From: Gracilibacillus kekensis
GTDB taxonomy: Bacteria > Bacillota > Bacilli > Bacillales > Amphibacillaceae
Direction of reading: 5' to 3'
Length of the DNA: 64,000 bases
NCBI RefSeq assembly: GCF_900143085.1
Contig: NZ_FRCZ01000002.1
Coordinates: forward strand, 310,001-374,000
Shown here in pieces: positions 1-7,459 of this stretch. The notes beneath the pieces were generated by a model that saw only the letters and a list, made by a program, of their open reading frames with translations, did no database searches and had not been told where the DNA came from. A program made the translations under genes and the position numbers. Numbering within the stretch: the first letter of the stretch is position 1; each line of letters begins with the position of its first letter.

Positions 1-46
1 CTGTTTGCATGAGTGGAGACCCAGTGATCATTTTACCAACTTCCAT
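1..46 (-). CDS. flaG: FlaG-like flagellar protein, N-terminus only (runs off left edge)
   Basis: Reading leftward from the ATG at 46 gives MEVGKMITGSPLMQT, cut by the window edge. An AAGGAG ribosome binding site precedes the ATG and a SigD-type promoter lies at 83-110. The peptide and its upstream DNA closely resemble the start of the flaG remnant at 16043 (MEVGEMITGSQLVQTE), including the shared stretch up to the -10 element. That remnant is identified as flaG by its downstream FlaG domain, so this is inferred to be a second flaG copy. Only 15 codons are visible, so whether it is intact cannot be told. Confidence 0.55.
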   Translation of the reverse strand, partial: MEVGKMITGSPLMQT

Positions 47-82
47 GACAAAATTCATCTCCTTATTCAGTTGTTTATTTTA

Positions 83-110
83 TTATCGGATTATGTTTCG
101 AAAAGGTTTA
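83..110 (-). promoter_or_regulatory. SigD-type promoter of the left-edge flaG copy
   Basis: On the minus strand TAAA is followed by 16 nt and TCCGATAA. This is close to the SigD consensus TAAA-N15-GCCGATAT, with a spacer one base longer. It lies 37 bases upstream of the ATG at 46 and matches the promoter of the fliS-linked flaG remnant. Confidence 0.6.
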
Positions 111-142
111 GTTTTTTCTAAAATAAACCTAATATATACATA

Positions 143-172
143 AAAGGAATCCAGATTATCCAGATTCCTTTT
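143..172 (-). terminator. Inverted repeat, probable rho-independent terminator
   Basis: The minus strand reads AAGGAATC, a loop of about 11 nt, then GATTCCTT followed by TTATGTATAT. It resembles the terminator after yjfB (16186-16222), which begins with the same AAGGAATCTGGAT. It sits between two SigD promoters, so it would end a transcript started at 211-237. Confidence 0.5.
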
Positions 173-210
173 CATGTTTATCCTTTTAGGCACGTCCTAT
201 AAATTCATTA

Positions 211-237
211 TTATCGGACAATCCCATCACATGTTTA
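211..237 (-). promoter_or_regulatory. SigD-type promoter without an obvious gene
   Basis: The minus strand has TAAA, exactly 15 nt, then TCCGATAA. The surrounding bases resemble the fliD promoter at 18545-18571. Only about 60 bp separate the expected start site from the terminator at 143-172, and that stretch holds no convincing ORF. Either a very short SigD-dependent RNA is made, or this is the scar of a deleted gene. The rest of 1-339 holds only the flaG start and these signals. Confidence 0.6.
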
Positions 238-339
238 ATAGAGCAAAAATATCATATTGGAATATGTGCCTTCAACTCAGAGGAAGTTTCACATAGAAAA
301 CTGATGAAATAGGAATTTTTTTACTAATACATTAGACAG

Positions 340-1650
340 TTATTTTTGTTCTTTTAACTTTCGCCATATCTCGCATAACGGCTGTTCATCCTCCTGTGCT
401 ATATTTTTATTTCCATACCGTATATCGTCATACATATTTTCAAGTCTTTTCAGCAATTGATCTTTTTCATTTAAAGCTAAGACTTCATGAGCTGTAAGTG
501 ACGCTCGCCACTTTTCTTGTTTTTTTAAATCAAGAGCAACTAAGCGATATAAAAATCGCACTTTCTCTTCTTTCGTCATTTGTTCAAATTTCGGCTTACT
601 CTTTGTTATTCTTCGAAAAGCTTCACCTATTTTTTCCTGATTTTCTTTACGCCATTTTCTCCAATCAAACAAGTTCTCCTTTTCATCCTGATAGTCAGTT
701 GTTTCAGCTAAATCTCTCTTACCGGTGATGTTTTTGATTATTGCCCAAAGAGAACGAACAATCCGTTTTAGCAAATCTCGGGATTTCTTAAATAATAATG
801 CAAGGAACAACAATACTAAGCAAATCGCCATAACAATACCAATGATATACATAATTTGGTCTGTCCAACCAGCAAATTTTGAAGGCTCTGACTCCGCTTG
901 TGGAAAAGCAGGCATCTCATTTGCTTGTGGTTCATCCTGAATTGGTTCGGAATCATTTCCAAATAAAGAAGCGAACCACATCACTGATTCAATCATCGAC
1001 CGTACACCATTGTAAACCGCTGCCTGTACTACTTGAAAATTAGTAATCGCAAAAACTAAAAAGAGTGTTAATACTAAATAAATTCGATTTAATCTTGTAA
1101 TTTCCCCACCAATCTTTTTCTTTTTACCACTTGCTAAAGATTCCTTTTGTAAATGCTCTTGATTAGTGATAAACAGCATGATGATAATAAATAAGAAACC
1201 AACATAACTAATTTGAGATTGATAGGCTGCTAGCGTATCCAGATTAATAAACAAAATGTATCCAACAAAATATATAGGCATACTGACTGCCCAAAATATT
1301 CGGCTCGGTAATATATCTTCCCATTCATTTTCAGCATGCTGAATTCCTCTGAATGATACAACAAATCCTATTAATATTCCGGGAATAAGAGACCAAACAG
1401 AGGTCATTACCAACATATTTGTAAATATTGTCAACACAATGGCTATAACCAATACATTCCAGCGATTTTTAATCAACAGACGAACAAAATAACAGGCGAC
1501 AAACAATGCCAATAAAGCTATATACCAGAAGTATCTGTCCGGCGTATCGAAAAAAAGCACCGCCACTAACAAAAAAACAGGAAAGAATCCGATAAATTCC
1601 ACGACTCCATGGAAAATCGAGGCAAGGTGATTTCTTATGTTAACTGGCAT
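340..1650 (-). CDS. Multipass membrane protein with C-terminal DUF4129-type domain, third gene of a moxR operon
   Basis: The protein is 436 residues. The ATG at 1650 is chosen over the one at 1677 because AAAGGTGGTGAGG sits just upstream of it. Six or more hydrophobic segments occupy roughly residues 15-215, an acidic Pro/Glu loop follows near 240-265, another TM lies at about 270-290, and a basic cytoplasmic tail ends in a DUF4129-like helical region containing RFLYRLVALDL and SLTAHEVL. In Bacillus the third gene of this cluster (yebA) encodes a roughly 740-residue transglutaminase-like protein with the same topology. Here I find no transglutaminase core (no Cys-His-Asp region), so it is a shortened relative. 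It overlaps the DUF58 gene by 11 bp, so the two are translationally coupled. Molecular function is unknown. Confidence 0.8.
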   Translation of the reverse strand: MPVNIRNHLASIFHGVVEFIGFFPVFLLVAVLFFDTPDRYFWYIALLALFVACYFVRLLIKNRWNVLVIAIVLTIFTNMLVMTSVWSLIPGILIGFVVSFRGIQHAENEWEDILPSRIFWAVSMPIYFVGYILFINLDTLAAYQSQISYVGFLFIIIMLFITNQEHLQKESLASGKKKKIGGEITRLNRIYLVLTLFLVFAITNFQVVQAAVYNGVRSMIESVMWFASLFGNDSEPIQDEPQANEMPAFPQAESEPSKFAGWTDQIMYIIGIVMAICLVLLFLALLFKKSRDLLKRIVRSLWAIIKNITGKRDLAETTDYQDEKENLFDWRKWRKENQEKIGEAFRRITKSKPKFEQMTKEEKVRFLYRLVALDLKKQEKWRASLTAHEVLALNEKDQLLKRLENMYDDIRYGNKNIAQEDEQPLCEIWRKLKEQK

Positions 1651-2761
1651 GTGCCTCACCACCTTTTTTTCTATCATCTAATAAAACCACTTCCACTGCA
1701 TTACCGTTACTCTCTAATTTAGCTATATTTCTTTCCATTTTTTCAGTACGATTAAGGGTGAAAATAATAATATCTGTTTTGGTTAAGCCATTCTCAACAT
1801 CCTCCTGCAAAAAAGCCCTGAAATTACGGCTACGATCCATTTTAACTTTTGCAATGGCATCCAAAATATAGGCAGCCTGCTGACCACTATTGGACGGTTC
1901 TACCCGAATAGAAGGTTTAATTCGTTCTGTCGTGTTTGTAAATGGTTCCACATAATAGCCATTACAGCCAAAGCCTGTTGATATCCCTTGTTCAATTGCA
2001 TAATTGGCAAGTGACGCCGCATAAGACAATCCTTTTTCAATTATCTCTGGCTGTTCAATCGGCATCCGAATGTCTTCATTAGTATCGAAATTAACATAAA
2101 TCATTAAATGGTGATCGGCCGTAAAATCCTTTTTGTTAATTTGTAAATCTTGTGTTCTGGCCGTTGCTTTCCAGTTAATCGAATTTAAAGGATCCCCTTG
2201 CTGATATTCACGAATTCCCGCTTGCAAAAAGGGATCTTCGACAATCCAACGTTTTACAATAATATCGCCTAACCAGCTATGTGAAGGTAGAGGAATATCC
2301 TCCAGTGAAACGATAGAAGGATAAACCGTGACAGCTGTACTCGCTTCAAATGAGTCAAATACCTCACCAAAGCCGATGCCATCACCGGTAGTTACTGATA
2401 CAGTATTCAGAGGGTAATACCCTCTTTTCATGCCAATTAATTGATGTCGTCGCGTGATCTTTTGATAAGGTAATAGACTAAAAAGGGTGCGGTGAAACAT
2501 CTCTCCTTCTTCCTTCCGTAGATCACGATCCGATTGTGTGACAAGATAAGGACTCATTTTCGACTCTAAACGAATCCATGGTATAGGCAACAGCTTTTTA
2601 TTAGCTATTTCATCGACCATCTCAATTTTTTCACCTTCAAAAACGGTTGTTTGAGTAAAAGCTCGCTTATATGTAATACCTCGTAAACCAACTTTTCCAT
2701 AGAGCAAACCTTGCAAAAAAACAATAATCAGTAATACTACGATGACCCATGCGATATTCAT
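1640..2761 (-). CDS. DUF58 domain protein (MoxR-associated)
   Basis: The protein is 373 residues. An N-terminal hydrophobic segment (about residues 2-22) is followed by a beta-rich region and the DUF58 signature GDIIVKRWIVEDPFLQAGI..EYQQGDPLNSINWKATART, with the usual Y-GD---I-WK-TAR pattern near residues 185-205. DUF58 proteins resemble von Willebrand factor A domains and occur next to MoxR AAA+ ATPases, probably as partners in assembling an envelope complex. The start overlaps the moxR stop by four bases (ATGA), and the end overlaps the next gene, so these are one operon. No enzymatic residues are recognised. Confidence 0.9.
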   Translation of the reverse strand: MNIAWVIVVLLIIVFLQGLLYGKVGLRGITYKRAFTQTTVFEGEKIEMVDEIANKKLLPIPWIRLESKMSPYLVTQSDRDLRKEEGEMFHRTLFSLLPYQKITRRHQLIGMKRGYYPLNTVSVTTGDGIGFGEVFDSFEASTAVTVYPSIVSLEDIPLPSHSWLGDIIVKRWIVEDPFLQAGIREYQQGDPLNSINWKATARTQDLQINKKDFTADHHLMIYVNFDTNEDIRMPIEQPEIIEKGLSYAASLANYAIEQGISTGFGCNGYYVEPFTNTTERIKPSIRVEPSNSGQQAAYILDAIAKVKMDRSRNFRAFLQEDVENGLTKTDIIIFTLNRTEKMERNIAKLESNGNAVEVVLLDDRKKGGEAHAS

Positions 2762-3720
2762 GCATTCATGCCTGCCTTCTCTGTTGGCACCGGAACTTGT
2801 CCTAAGACATCCGTCAATACCGCTTCTACCTCTCCTTGTTTGATTCCAATACGTTGCGCTAATACGATGCGATGGCTTAGTACAGGCTTTGCCATCTTTT
2901 TAATATCATCAGGTATCACATAGGTACGACCTTGTAATAAAGCATACACTTGTACAGCTTTTAATAATGCTTGACTTCCGCGTGGACTTACACCCAGTGC
3001 CACACTTTCATGTTTACGAGTTTGTTCAACTACATCTATTAAATATTGCAAGACATCTTCATTCACTTCAACCTGACTATACACCTGTTGCATTTTAATG
3101 ATGTCTTCAACAGAAAGAATTGATTGTAATGTTTCTAATGGGTTGACTGCTTTAAATCGTTTTAATATTTCGAGTCCTTCTTCACGAGTGGGATAGCCCA
3201 TATTTATTTTTAATAAAAACCGGTCTAATTGCGCTTCAGGTAATGGAAAAGTCCCTTGACTCTCAATCGGATTTTGTGTCGCTATTACCAAAAATGGTTT
3301 TTCTAACGTATGGGTATTTCCGTCAATCGTTACTTGACGTTCTTCCATACTCTCTAACAAACTGGATTGCGTCCGAGGTGTGGCACGATTAATTTCGTCT
3401 GCTAGTAATATATTTGTGAATATCGGACCTGGTCTAAACTCGAACTCGCCTTTTTGTTGACTATAGAAATGAATACCGGTGATGTCTGTTGGTAACAAAT
3501 CTGGCGTAAATTGAATCCGTTTAAAGTCACCGGATAATGACTTTGCTAACGATTTGGCCATTAAGGTTTTTCCTGTACCCGGTACATCCTCCAATAGTAC
3601 ATGACCAGAAGAGATCATCGCCACTAACAAAAGATCAATGGTATCTTCTTGTCCTACCACTACTTGATTAACGTTCGCTTTTATTTTACTTGTTACATGC
3701 TGTATTTCGTTTAATTCCAT
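2758..3720 (-). CDS. MoxR-family AAA+ ATPase
   Basis: The protein is 320 residues. The ATG at 3720 is preferred over the upstream TTG because AAGGAG lies nine bases before it. Walker A is VLLEDVPGTGKT (near residue 45), Walker B is ILLADEIN, followed by the MoxR-typical RATPRTQSSLLE, the sensor-1 segment ATQNP and DRFLLK. The C-terminal lid contains GVSPRGSQAL. MoxR ATPases act as chaperone-like factors with VWA/DUF58 partners. This gene is the first of a three-gene minus-strand operon corresponding to B. subtilis yeaC-yeaD-yebA. Confidence 0.93.
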   Translation of the reverse strand: MELNEIQHVTSKIKANVNQVVVGQEDTIDLLLVAMISSGHVLLEDVPGTGKTLMAKSLAKSLSGDFKRIQFTPDLLPTDITGIHFYSQQKGEFEFRPGPIFTNILLADEINRATPRTQSSLLESMEERQVTIDGNTHTLEKPFLVIATQNPIESQGTFPLPEAQLDRFLLKINMGYPTREEGLEILKRFKAVNPLETLQSILSVEDIIKMQQVYSQVEVNEDVLQYLIDVVEQTRKHESVALGVSPRGSQALLKAVQVYALLQGRTYVIPDDIKKMAKPVLSHRIVLAQRIGIKQGEVEAVLTDVLGQVPVPTEKAGMNA

Positions 3721-3964
3721 CAGTAAAAACTCCTTCAATATATGTTTGCGCTTACAAGTCCCTTTCTACTTTTATAACATTTCTTATAGTAATAGGCAAA
3801 ATATTACACTTGAATTTTCAGAATAATTAAACACTTAGTTATCAAGCTTTTTTTACAGTTTTTAATAGTTTTTTTGAACTAATTTTGGTAGTCTATTTAT
3901 AGATCAGTAAAGTAAAAACAATTATAAAGAACTTGATTTTATGATAGACAGGGGATTTGCAATA

Positions 3965-5026
3965 ATGAAAAAAGTTGTTTTAATAGGTGGAGGCTACGGT
4001 GGAATGAACGCCTTGCATCAATTAATGGATAACGAAATACCACGAGATGTACAAATAACCGTGATTGACCGGAACCCGTATCATTCATTGAAAACAGAAT
4101 TTTATGCTGTTACGGCAGGCACGAAAGCGGATAAGGAAGTCCGAATTGATTTCCCTATTCATGAACAGATTAACTATGAATTTGGTGAAATTCTAGAAAT
4201 TGATACGGAAAACGAACGAATCCGCATCAGAGAGAAAGAGGTGCCCGTAGAATACGACTATTTGCTGATTGGACTTGGTTGTGAAGACAATTATCATGGT
4301 GTTCAAGGTGCAATGGAATATACGGAGAGTGTTCAGACGATTACAAAAGCAAGGCGAGCAAGCTTCAAGGTAAACAACTCTTCTGCCTACAGTCAAGTAT
4401 CTGTAGTGGGAGCTGGTCTGAGTGGGATTGAAGTTGCTTCAGAAATCAGAGAAAGTCGTCCAGATTTAAACATACGGTTGTTAGATCGAGGTGCATCGGT
4501 GCTCTCTGCCTTCGATGAAAAAGTACAATCCTATGTGGAAGACTGGTTCCAAAAAAACGACGTAGAAATACTGCATCATTCGAATGTAGAACTAGTGGCA
4601 GAAGGTATTTTTTATAATAATGGTGAAGGTATAGATAGCGATGTGATTATTTGGACTGCAGGAGTTCGACCAAATTATTTAGTAAGAAGCTTGCCTTTTG
4701 AAAAGGATCGCCAAGAAAAAATTATTGTAAATGATTTTTATCAAGTACCTTCTCACCCACATGTTTATGTCGTTGGGGATTGTGCTTCATCTACCTATTC
4801 CCCTAGTGCTCAGCTTGCTGGGGTTCAGGGCGAACAAATAGGAGATGTATTAGCAGATGTATTAAAAGGAAAAGAGCCACGAAAACCAAATGCGATTAAA
4901 TTAAAAGGCCAATTAGGCTCACTAGGAAAATCAGATGGTTTTGGAAATATGTATCGCCAACCTGTAACAGGACTATTACCTCGTTTAGCCAAATCCGGGG
5001 TACTGTGGTTAAATAAACGACATTAA
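3965..5026 (+). CDS. yutJ: FAD-dependent NADH dehydrogenase, type II (YutJ-like)
   Basis: The protein is 353 residues. The ATG at 3965 is used because AGGGGA precedes it and the FAD-binding Rossmann motif VVLIGGGYGG then starts at residue 4. A second dinucleotide fold (VVGAGLSGIEVASE) near residue 150 fits NAD(P)H binding. GDCASS near residue 275 is the C-terminal FAD contact. No long C-terminal amphipathic anchor is obvious. The length and the start MKKVVLIGGGYGG fit B. subtilis YutJ better than the roughly 400-residue Ndh/YumB. The likely role is oxidation of NADH with electron transfer to quinone at the inner face of the membrane, but another pyridine nucleotide-disulfide family substrate is possible. 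Confidence 0.75.
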   Translation: MKKVVLIGGGYGGMNALHQLMDNEIPRDVQITVIDRNPYHSLKTEFYAVTAGTKADKEVRIDFPIHEQINYEFGEILEIDTENERIRIREKEVPVEYDYLLIGLGCEDNYHGVQGAMEYTESVQTITKARRASFKVNNSSAYSQVSVVGAGLSGIEVASEIRESRPDLNIRLLDRGASVLSAFDEKVQSYVEDWFQKNDVEILHHSNVELVAEGIFYNNGEGIDSDVIIWTAGVRPNYLVRSLPFEKDRQEKIIVNDFYQVPSHPHVYVVGDCASSTYSPSAQLAGVQGEQIGDVLADVLKGKEPRKPNAIKLKGQLGSLGKSDGFGNMYRQPVTGLLPRLAKSGVLWLNKRH

Positions 5027-5045
5027 TAGACAAATATACAGTTTG

Positions 5046-5083
5046 AAAACAGACACGTTTGTAATAGCGTGTCTGTTTTTCGA
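5046..5083 (+). terminator. Rho-independent terminator after the NADH dehydrogenase gene
   Basis: AAACAGACACG, a loop of about 10 nt, then CGTGTCTGTTTTTC. This is a strong stem ending in a T run 20 bases after the stop. The following stretch to 5245 is AT-rich with no gene seen. Confidence 0.85.
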
Positions 5084-5245
5084 TTATTTTGATCGCTACA
5101 AAGAACAAATAATTTAAAAAAGATAGAAATCCATTGAAAACAAGAGAAAATCCAAGATATAGTTCGTTATAAAGATCGAAATAGGCTTTTTTAAGCTTTT
5201 TCAAGACTTTATTTCTTTAAATTAAAATAGTATTATTAATTTGCA

Positions 5246-5261
5246 GTTCTTAATAGAGAAC
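5246..5261. promoter_or_regulatory. Candidate SinR operator upstream of tasA
   Basis: GTTCTTAATAGAGAAC is an inverted pair of SinR-type boxes (known consensus GTTCTYT). The right arm is an exact GTTCTCT on the minus strand and the left arm GTTCTTA has one mismatch. It lies 24 bases upstream of the tasA ATG, just before AAGGAGG and after an AT-rich stretch with possible -10 hexamers, a placement suited to repression. A sinR gene is present at 35330-35656. The call rests on consensus match only. Confidence 0.6.
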
Positions 5262-5284
5262 AAAAATTTAAGGAGGAATTATTA

Positions 5285-5896
5285 ATGTCATTGAAGAAAA
5301 AATTAGGTCTAGGTTTGGCGTCGGCTGCACTTGGTTTAGCACTTGTAGGAGGAGGTACATATGCGTATTTTAGTGATACAGAAGTGACTAATAACACGTT
5401 TTCAGCAGGTACGCTAGATTTAGCAGTTAATCCTACCACTATTATTGATGTCGATAATATTAAGCCAGGGGATTGGATGAATCGCTCTTTTGAACTTGAA
5501 AATATCGGTTCATTAGACATTTCAACAATTGAATTATCCACTGACTATACTGTAAGTGATGCTCAAGAAGATAATAATGAAGATTTCGGTGATCATATCC
5601 GTGTTAACTTCTTCTGGAATGAAGACAAAGCTTTAGCCGGACCTTTATCACCTGATCAGGTAGCCTTCCAAACGACACTTTCTGATTTACAGTCTATGTC
5701 TCCTGATACTGTTGCAAACAACATCTTCCTTCCGTGGTTTGAAGAAGAAGCTGGCTTAGTGAGTGGTAATAGCGATACGCTATACGTTCAATTTGAATTT
5801 GTAGACAATGGCGAAGATCAAAATGAGTTCCAAGGAGATTCTTTAGAGCTTGAATGGACATTTGAAGCAATGCAAACAGAGGGAGAATCTAGATAA
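5285..5896 (+). CDS. tasA: TasA/CalY-type biofilm matrix fibre protein
   Basis: The protein is 203 residues with an excellent AAGGAGG site. The N-terminus LKKKLGLGLASAALGLAL..GGTYAYFSDTE is nearly the B. subtilis TasA signal region and is of the type cleaved by SipW rather than SipS/T. The mature part carries NTFSAGTLDLAVNP, NIKPGDW and FELENIGSLDIS, then ends with LELEWTFEA, all landmarks of the TasA/camelysin (M73) jelly-roll domain. TasA polymerises into extracellular fibres that hold Bacillus biofilms together. At 203 residues it is nearer CalY length than B. subtilis TasA (261). It is the first gene of an operon with tapA, sipW and an LPDTA protein, a different order from tapA-sipW-tasA in B. 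subtilis. Camelysin-type proteolytic activity has been claimed for relatives but no protease motif is visible. Confidence 0.92.
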   Translation: MSLKKKLGLGLASAALGLALVGGGTYAYFSDTEVTNNTFSAGTLDLAVNPTTIIDVDNIKPGDWMNRSFELENIGSLDISTIELSTDYTVSDAQEDNNEDFGDHIRVNFFWNEDKALAGPLSPDQVAFQTTLSDLQSMSPDTVANNIFLPWFEEEAGLVSGNSDTLYVQFEFVDNGEDQNEFQGDSLELEWTFEAMQTEGESR

Positions 5897-6001
5897 TTAA
5901 TTTAAGTGGGAGAGAAGTCAATTCTCTCCCCTATTCCTATACATAATTCAGGCCAATTATGTATAGGAATGGTATGTATTAACTATTTGGGAGGGAATGC
6001 G

Positions 6002-6880
6002 ATGAAATACATAACTACTCTAAAACGTATGATAAAAAGAAAACACTTGAATTTAGCAATTTCTATATTGATATTCGGAGTATTAGGTTTATCCTTCTTA
6101 GCTACCTATACTGATGCTAAGTTTTTTAACACATCTGGAGATACCTTCAAAATTCAAAGTGGTACATGGTGGGATGGCAGTGACCTCTCTTTTACTCAAG
6201 AGCCTGAACAAGATATGAATGCATGTCCAGCACTACATATTTCATTTCAACTGAAAAACACAGGATTTACCATGTTAGACACAACGGCTTATCAACTCTA
6301 TTATTCATCTGAAGATGAGCCCTCAGAGGGGGAAATTGTAAAAGAAGGTTCTTTACCCATCATCTCTGAAAATGGTACCTACAGCTTAGATACTGAGGTC
6401 AATTCAGAAGGAAAGTATCAATTAAAGGTAGATCAGCGACCAATGTATCAAGATGATGAAGAAACTCAGCATTCCATTTGGAGTGAAGCTATATCAGTAA
6501 TTTGTGAAGAAGAAGAGGAAGAAGAAACGAATGATGAGAAAGTAGAAATTGAGGAAAAAGACAAAACATCTGAACCTCAAAACGAAGAGGAAAGCTTAGA
6601 AAAAGAAGAAGTAATTGAGGAAGAAAAAGACCCTTCTGGTAAGGAAGACGAAGAAAATGAGAATAAACAAAATGATGAAGAAACCGATGAACAATCAATA
6701 GAAGAACCTGTCAAAGAAGAAGACAAACAAGTAGAAGACGATAATGCAGAGGCGGAAAGTACTATTGAGAATGTCAAGGAACAAACAGTAAAAGAAGGTG
6801 AACAAGATGGAGACTCGATCCCAGAAGGAACAGAAAAGCAAGAAGAAGATTTGGAAAAAAATAAGGAAAGTGATCAGTAG
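6002..6880 (+). CDS. tapA: TapA-like TasA anchoring/assembly protein
   Basis: The protein is 292 residues. The ATG at 6002 is used because GGGAGGG lies seven bases upstream and it gives a normal N-terminus; an in-frame upstream start lacks this. A hydrophobic segment at residues 17-37 ends near TYTDAKFFNTSG, resembling SipW-type cleavage contexts. The core has TWWDGSDLSF, CPALHISFQLKNTG, GKYQLKV and SIWSEAISVICEE, matching the TapA landmarks WDxSDL, two conserved cysteines and WSE..C. The last third is extremely Glu/Lys rich and of low complexity, as in B. subtilis TapA. TapA is a minor fibre component needed for efficient TasA fibre formation. It overlaps sipW by 74 bp. Confidence 0.85.
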   Translation: MKYITTLKRMIKRKHLNLAISILIFGVLGLSFLATYTDAKFFNTSGDTFKIQSGTWWDGSDLSFTQEPEQDMNACPALHISFQLKNTGFTMLDTTAYQLYYSSEDEPSEGEIVKEGSLPIISENGTYSLDTEVNSEGKYQLKVDQRPMYQDDEETQHSIWSEAISVICEEEEEEETNDEKVEIEEKDKTSEPQNEEESLEKEEVIEEEKDPSGKEDEENENKQNDEETDEQSIEEPVKEEDKQVEDDNAEAESTIENVKEQTVKEGEQDGDSIPEGTEKQEEDLEKNKESDQ

Positions 6881-7415
6881 TACAATCACAGTTCTATTAT
6901 TCCTTATTTTGATCACAGTATCGACTTTAGTAATTATTACGCGACTCGGTGACGGTGAACCTGAACTTTTTGGTAAGCAGTTAAAAGTTGTATTGTCAGG
7001 ATCTATGGAACCAACTTTCCAAACGGGATCGATTATAGCTGTAGAAGAATACTCAGATAATAACACATTGAAAAACGGTGATGTCATTACCTTTGTAAAT
7101 AAAGATGAGACACTTGTCACACATAGAATTATCGATATTGTTGAGAGCGGAGAGCACACCCTTTATGAAACGAAAGGTGATAATAACAATGCAGCAGATA
7201 ATGAATTAGTTCAACAGGAAAATGTTGTGGCAGTATACACAGGATTTACGATTCCATATATAGGTTATGCGGTTGATTACATGCAAACTCCATTTGGAAG
7301 TGCATTATTATTGATCATCCCAGGTCTATTGTTAGTGGGATATGGAATTGTGACTGTATGGCAAATCATTATTGAATTGGATCGAAAATCAAAGAAAGTA
7401 TCCAAAGAAAGTTAA
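6807..7415 (+). CDS. sipW: SipW signal peptidase I (ER/archaeal type)
   Basis: The protein is 202 residues. The ATG at 6807 follows AAGGTG at six bases; a GTG at 6798 is an alternative. A TM segment (about residues 22-45) is followed by VVLSGSMEPTF with catalytic Ser66 and by LVTHRI with His106. A Ser-His arrangement in place of Ser-Lys marks the SipW/ER-type enzymes. GDNNNAADN is the third conserved box, and a second TM (about 165-185) closes the protein. SipW processes TasA and TapA; here the same enzyme probably serves the tasA and tapA products encoded upstream. Its start lies inside tapA, indicating translational coupling. Confidence 0.93.
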   Translation: METRSQKEQKSKKKIWKKIRKVISSTITVLLFLILITVSTLVIITRLGDGEPELFGKQLKVVLSGSMEPTFQTGSIIAVEEYSDNNTLKNGDVITFVNKDETLVTHRIIDIVESGEHTLYETKGDNNNAADNELVQQENVVAVYTGFTIPYIGYAVDYMQTPFGSALLLIIPGLLLVGYGIVTVWQIIIELDRKSKKVSKES

Positions 7416-7459
7416 AAACAAATCAATCCAAATAGCTTATTAAAAGGTAGGTGGTATTA

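Noticed and set aside
89-178. A 29-codon minus-strand ORF (MKRNLDNLDSFYVYIRF...) behind AAAAGG
   Set aside because: It consists of the terminator stem and the next SigD promoter, so coding use is unlikely.
6489-6777. Minus-strand ORFs within tapA
   Set aside because: They mirror the Glu/Lys-rich low-complexity codons of tapA and are shadows.
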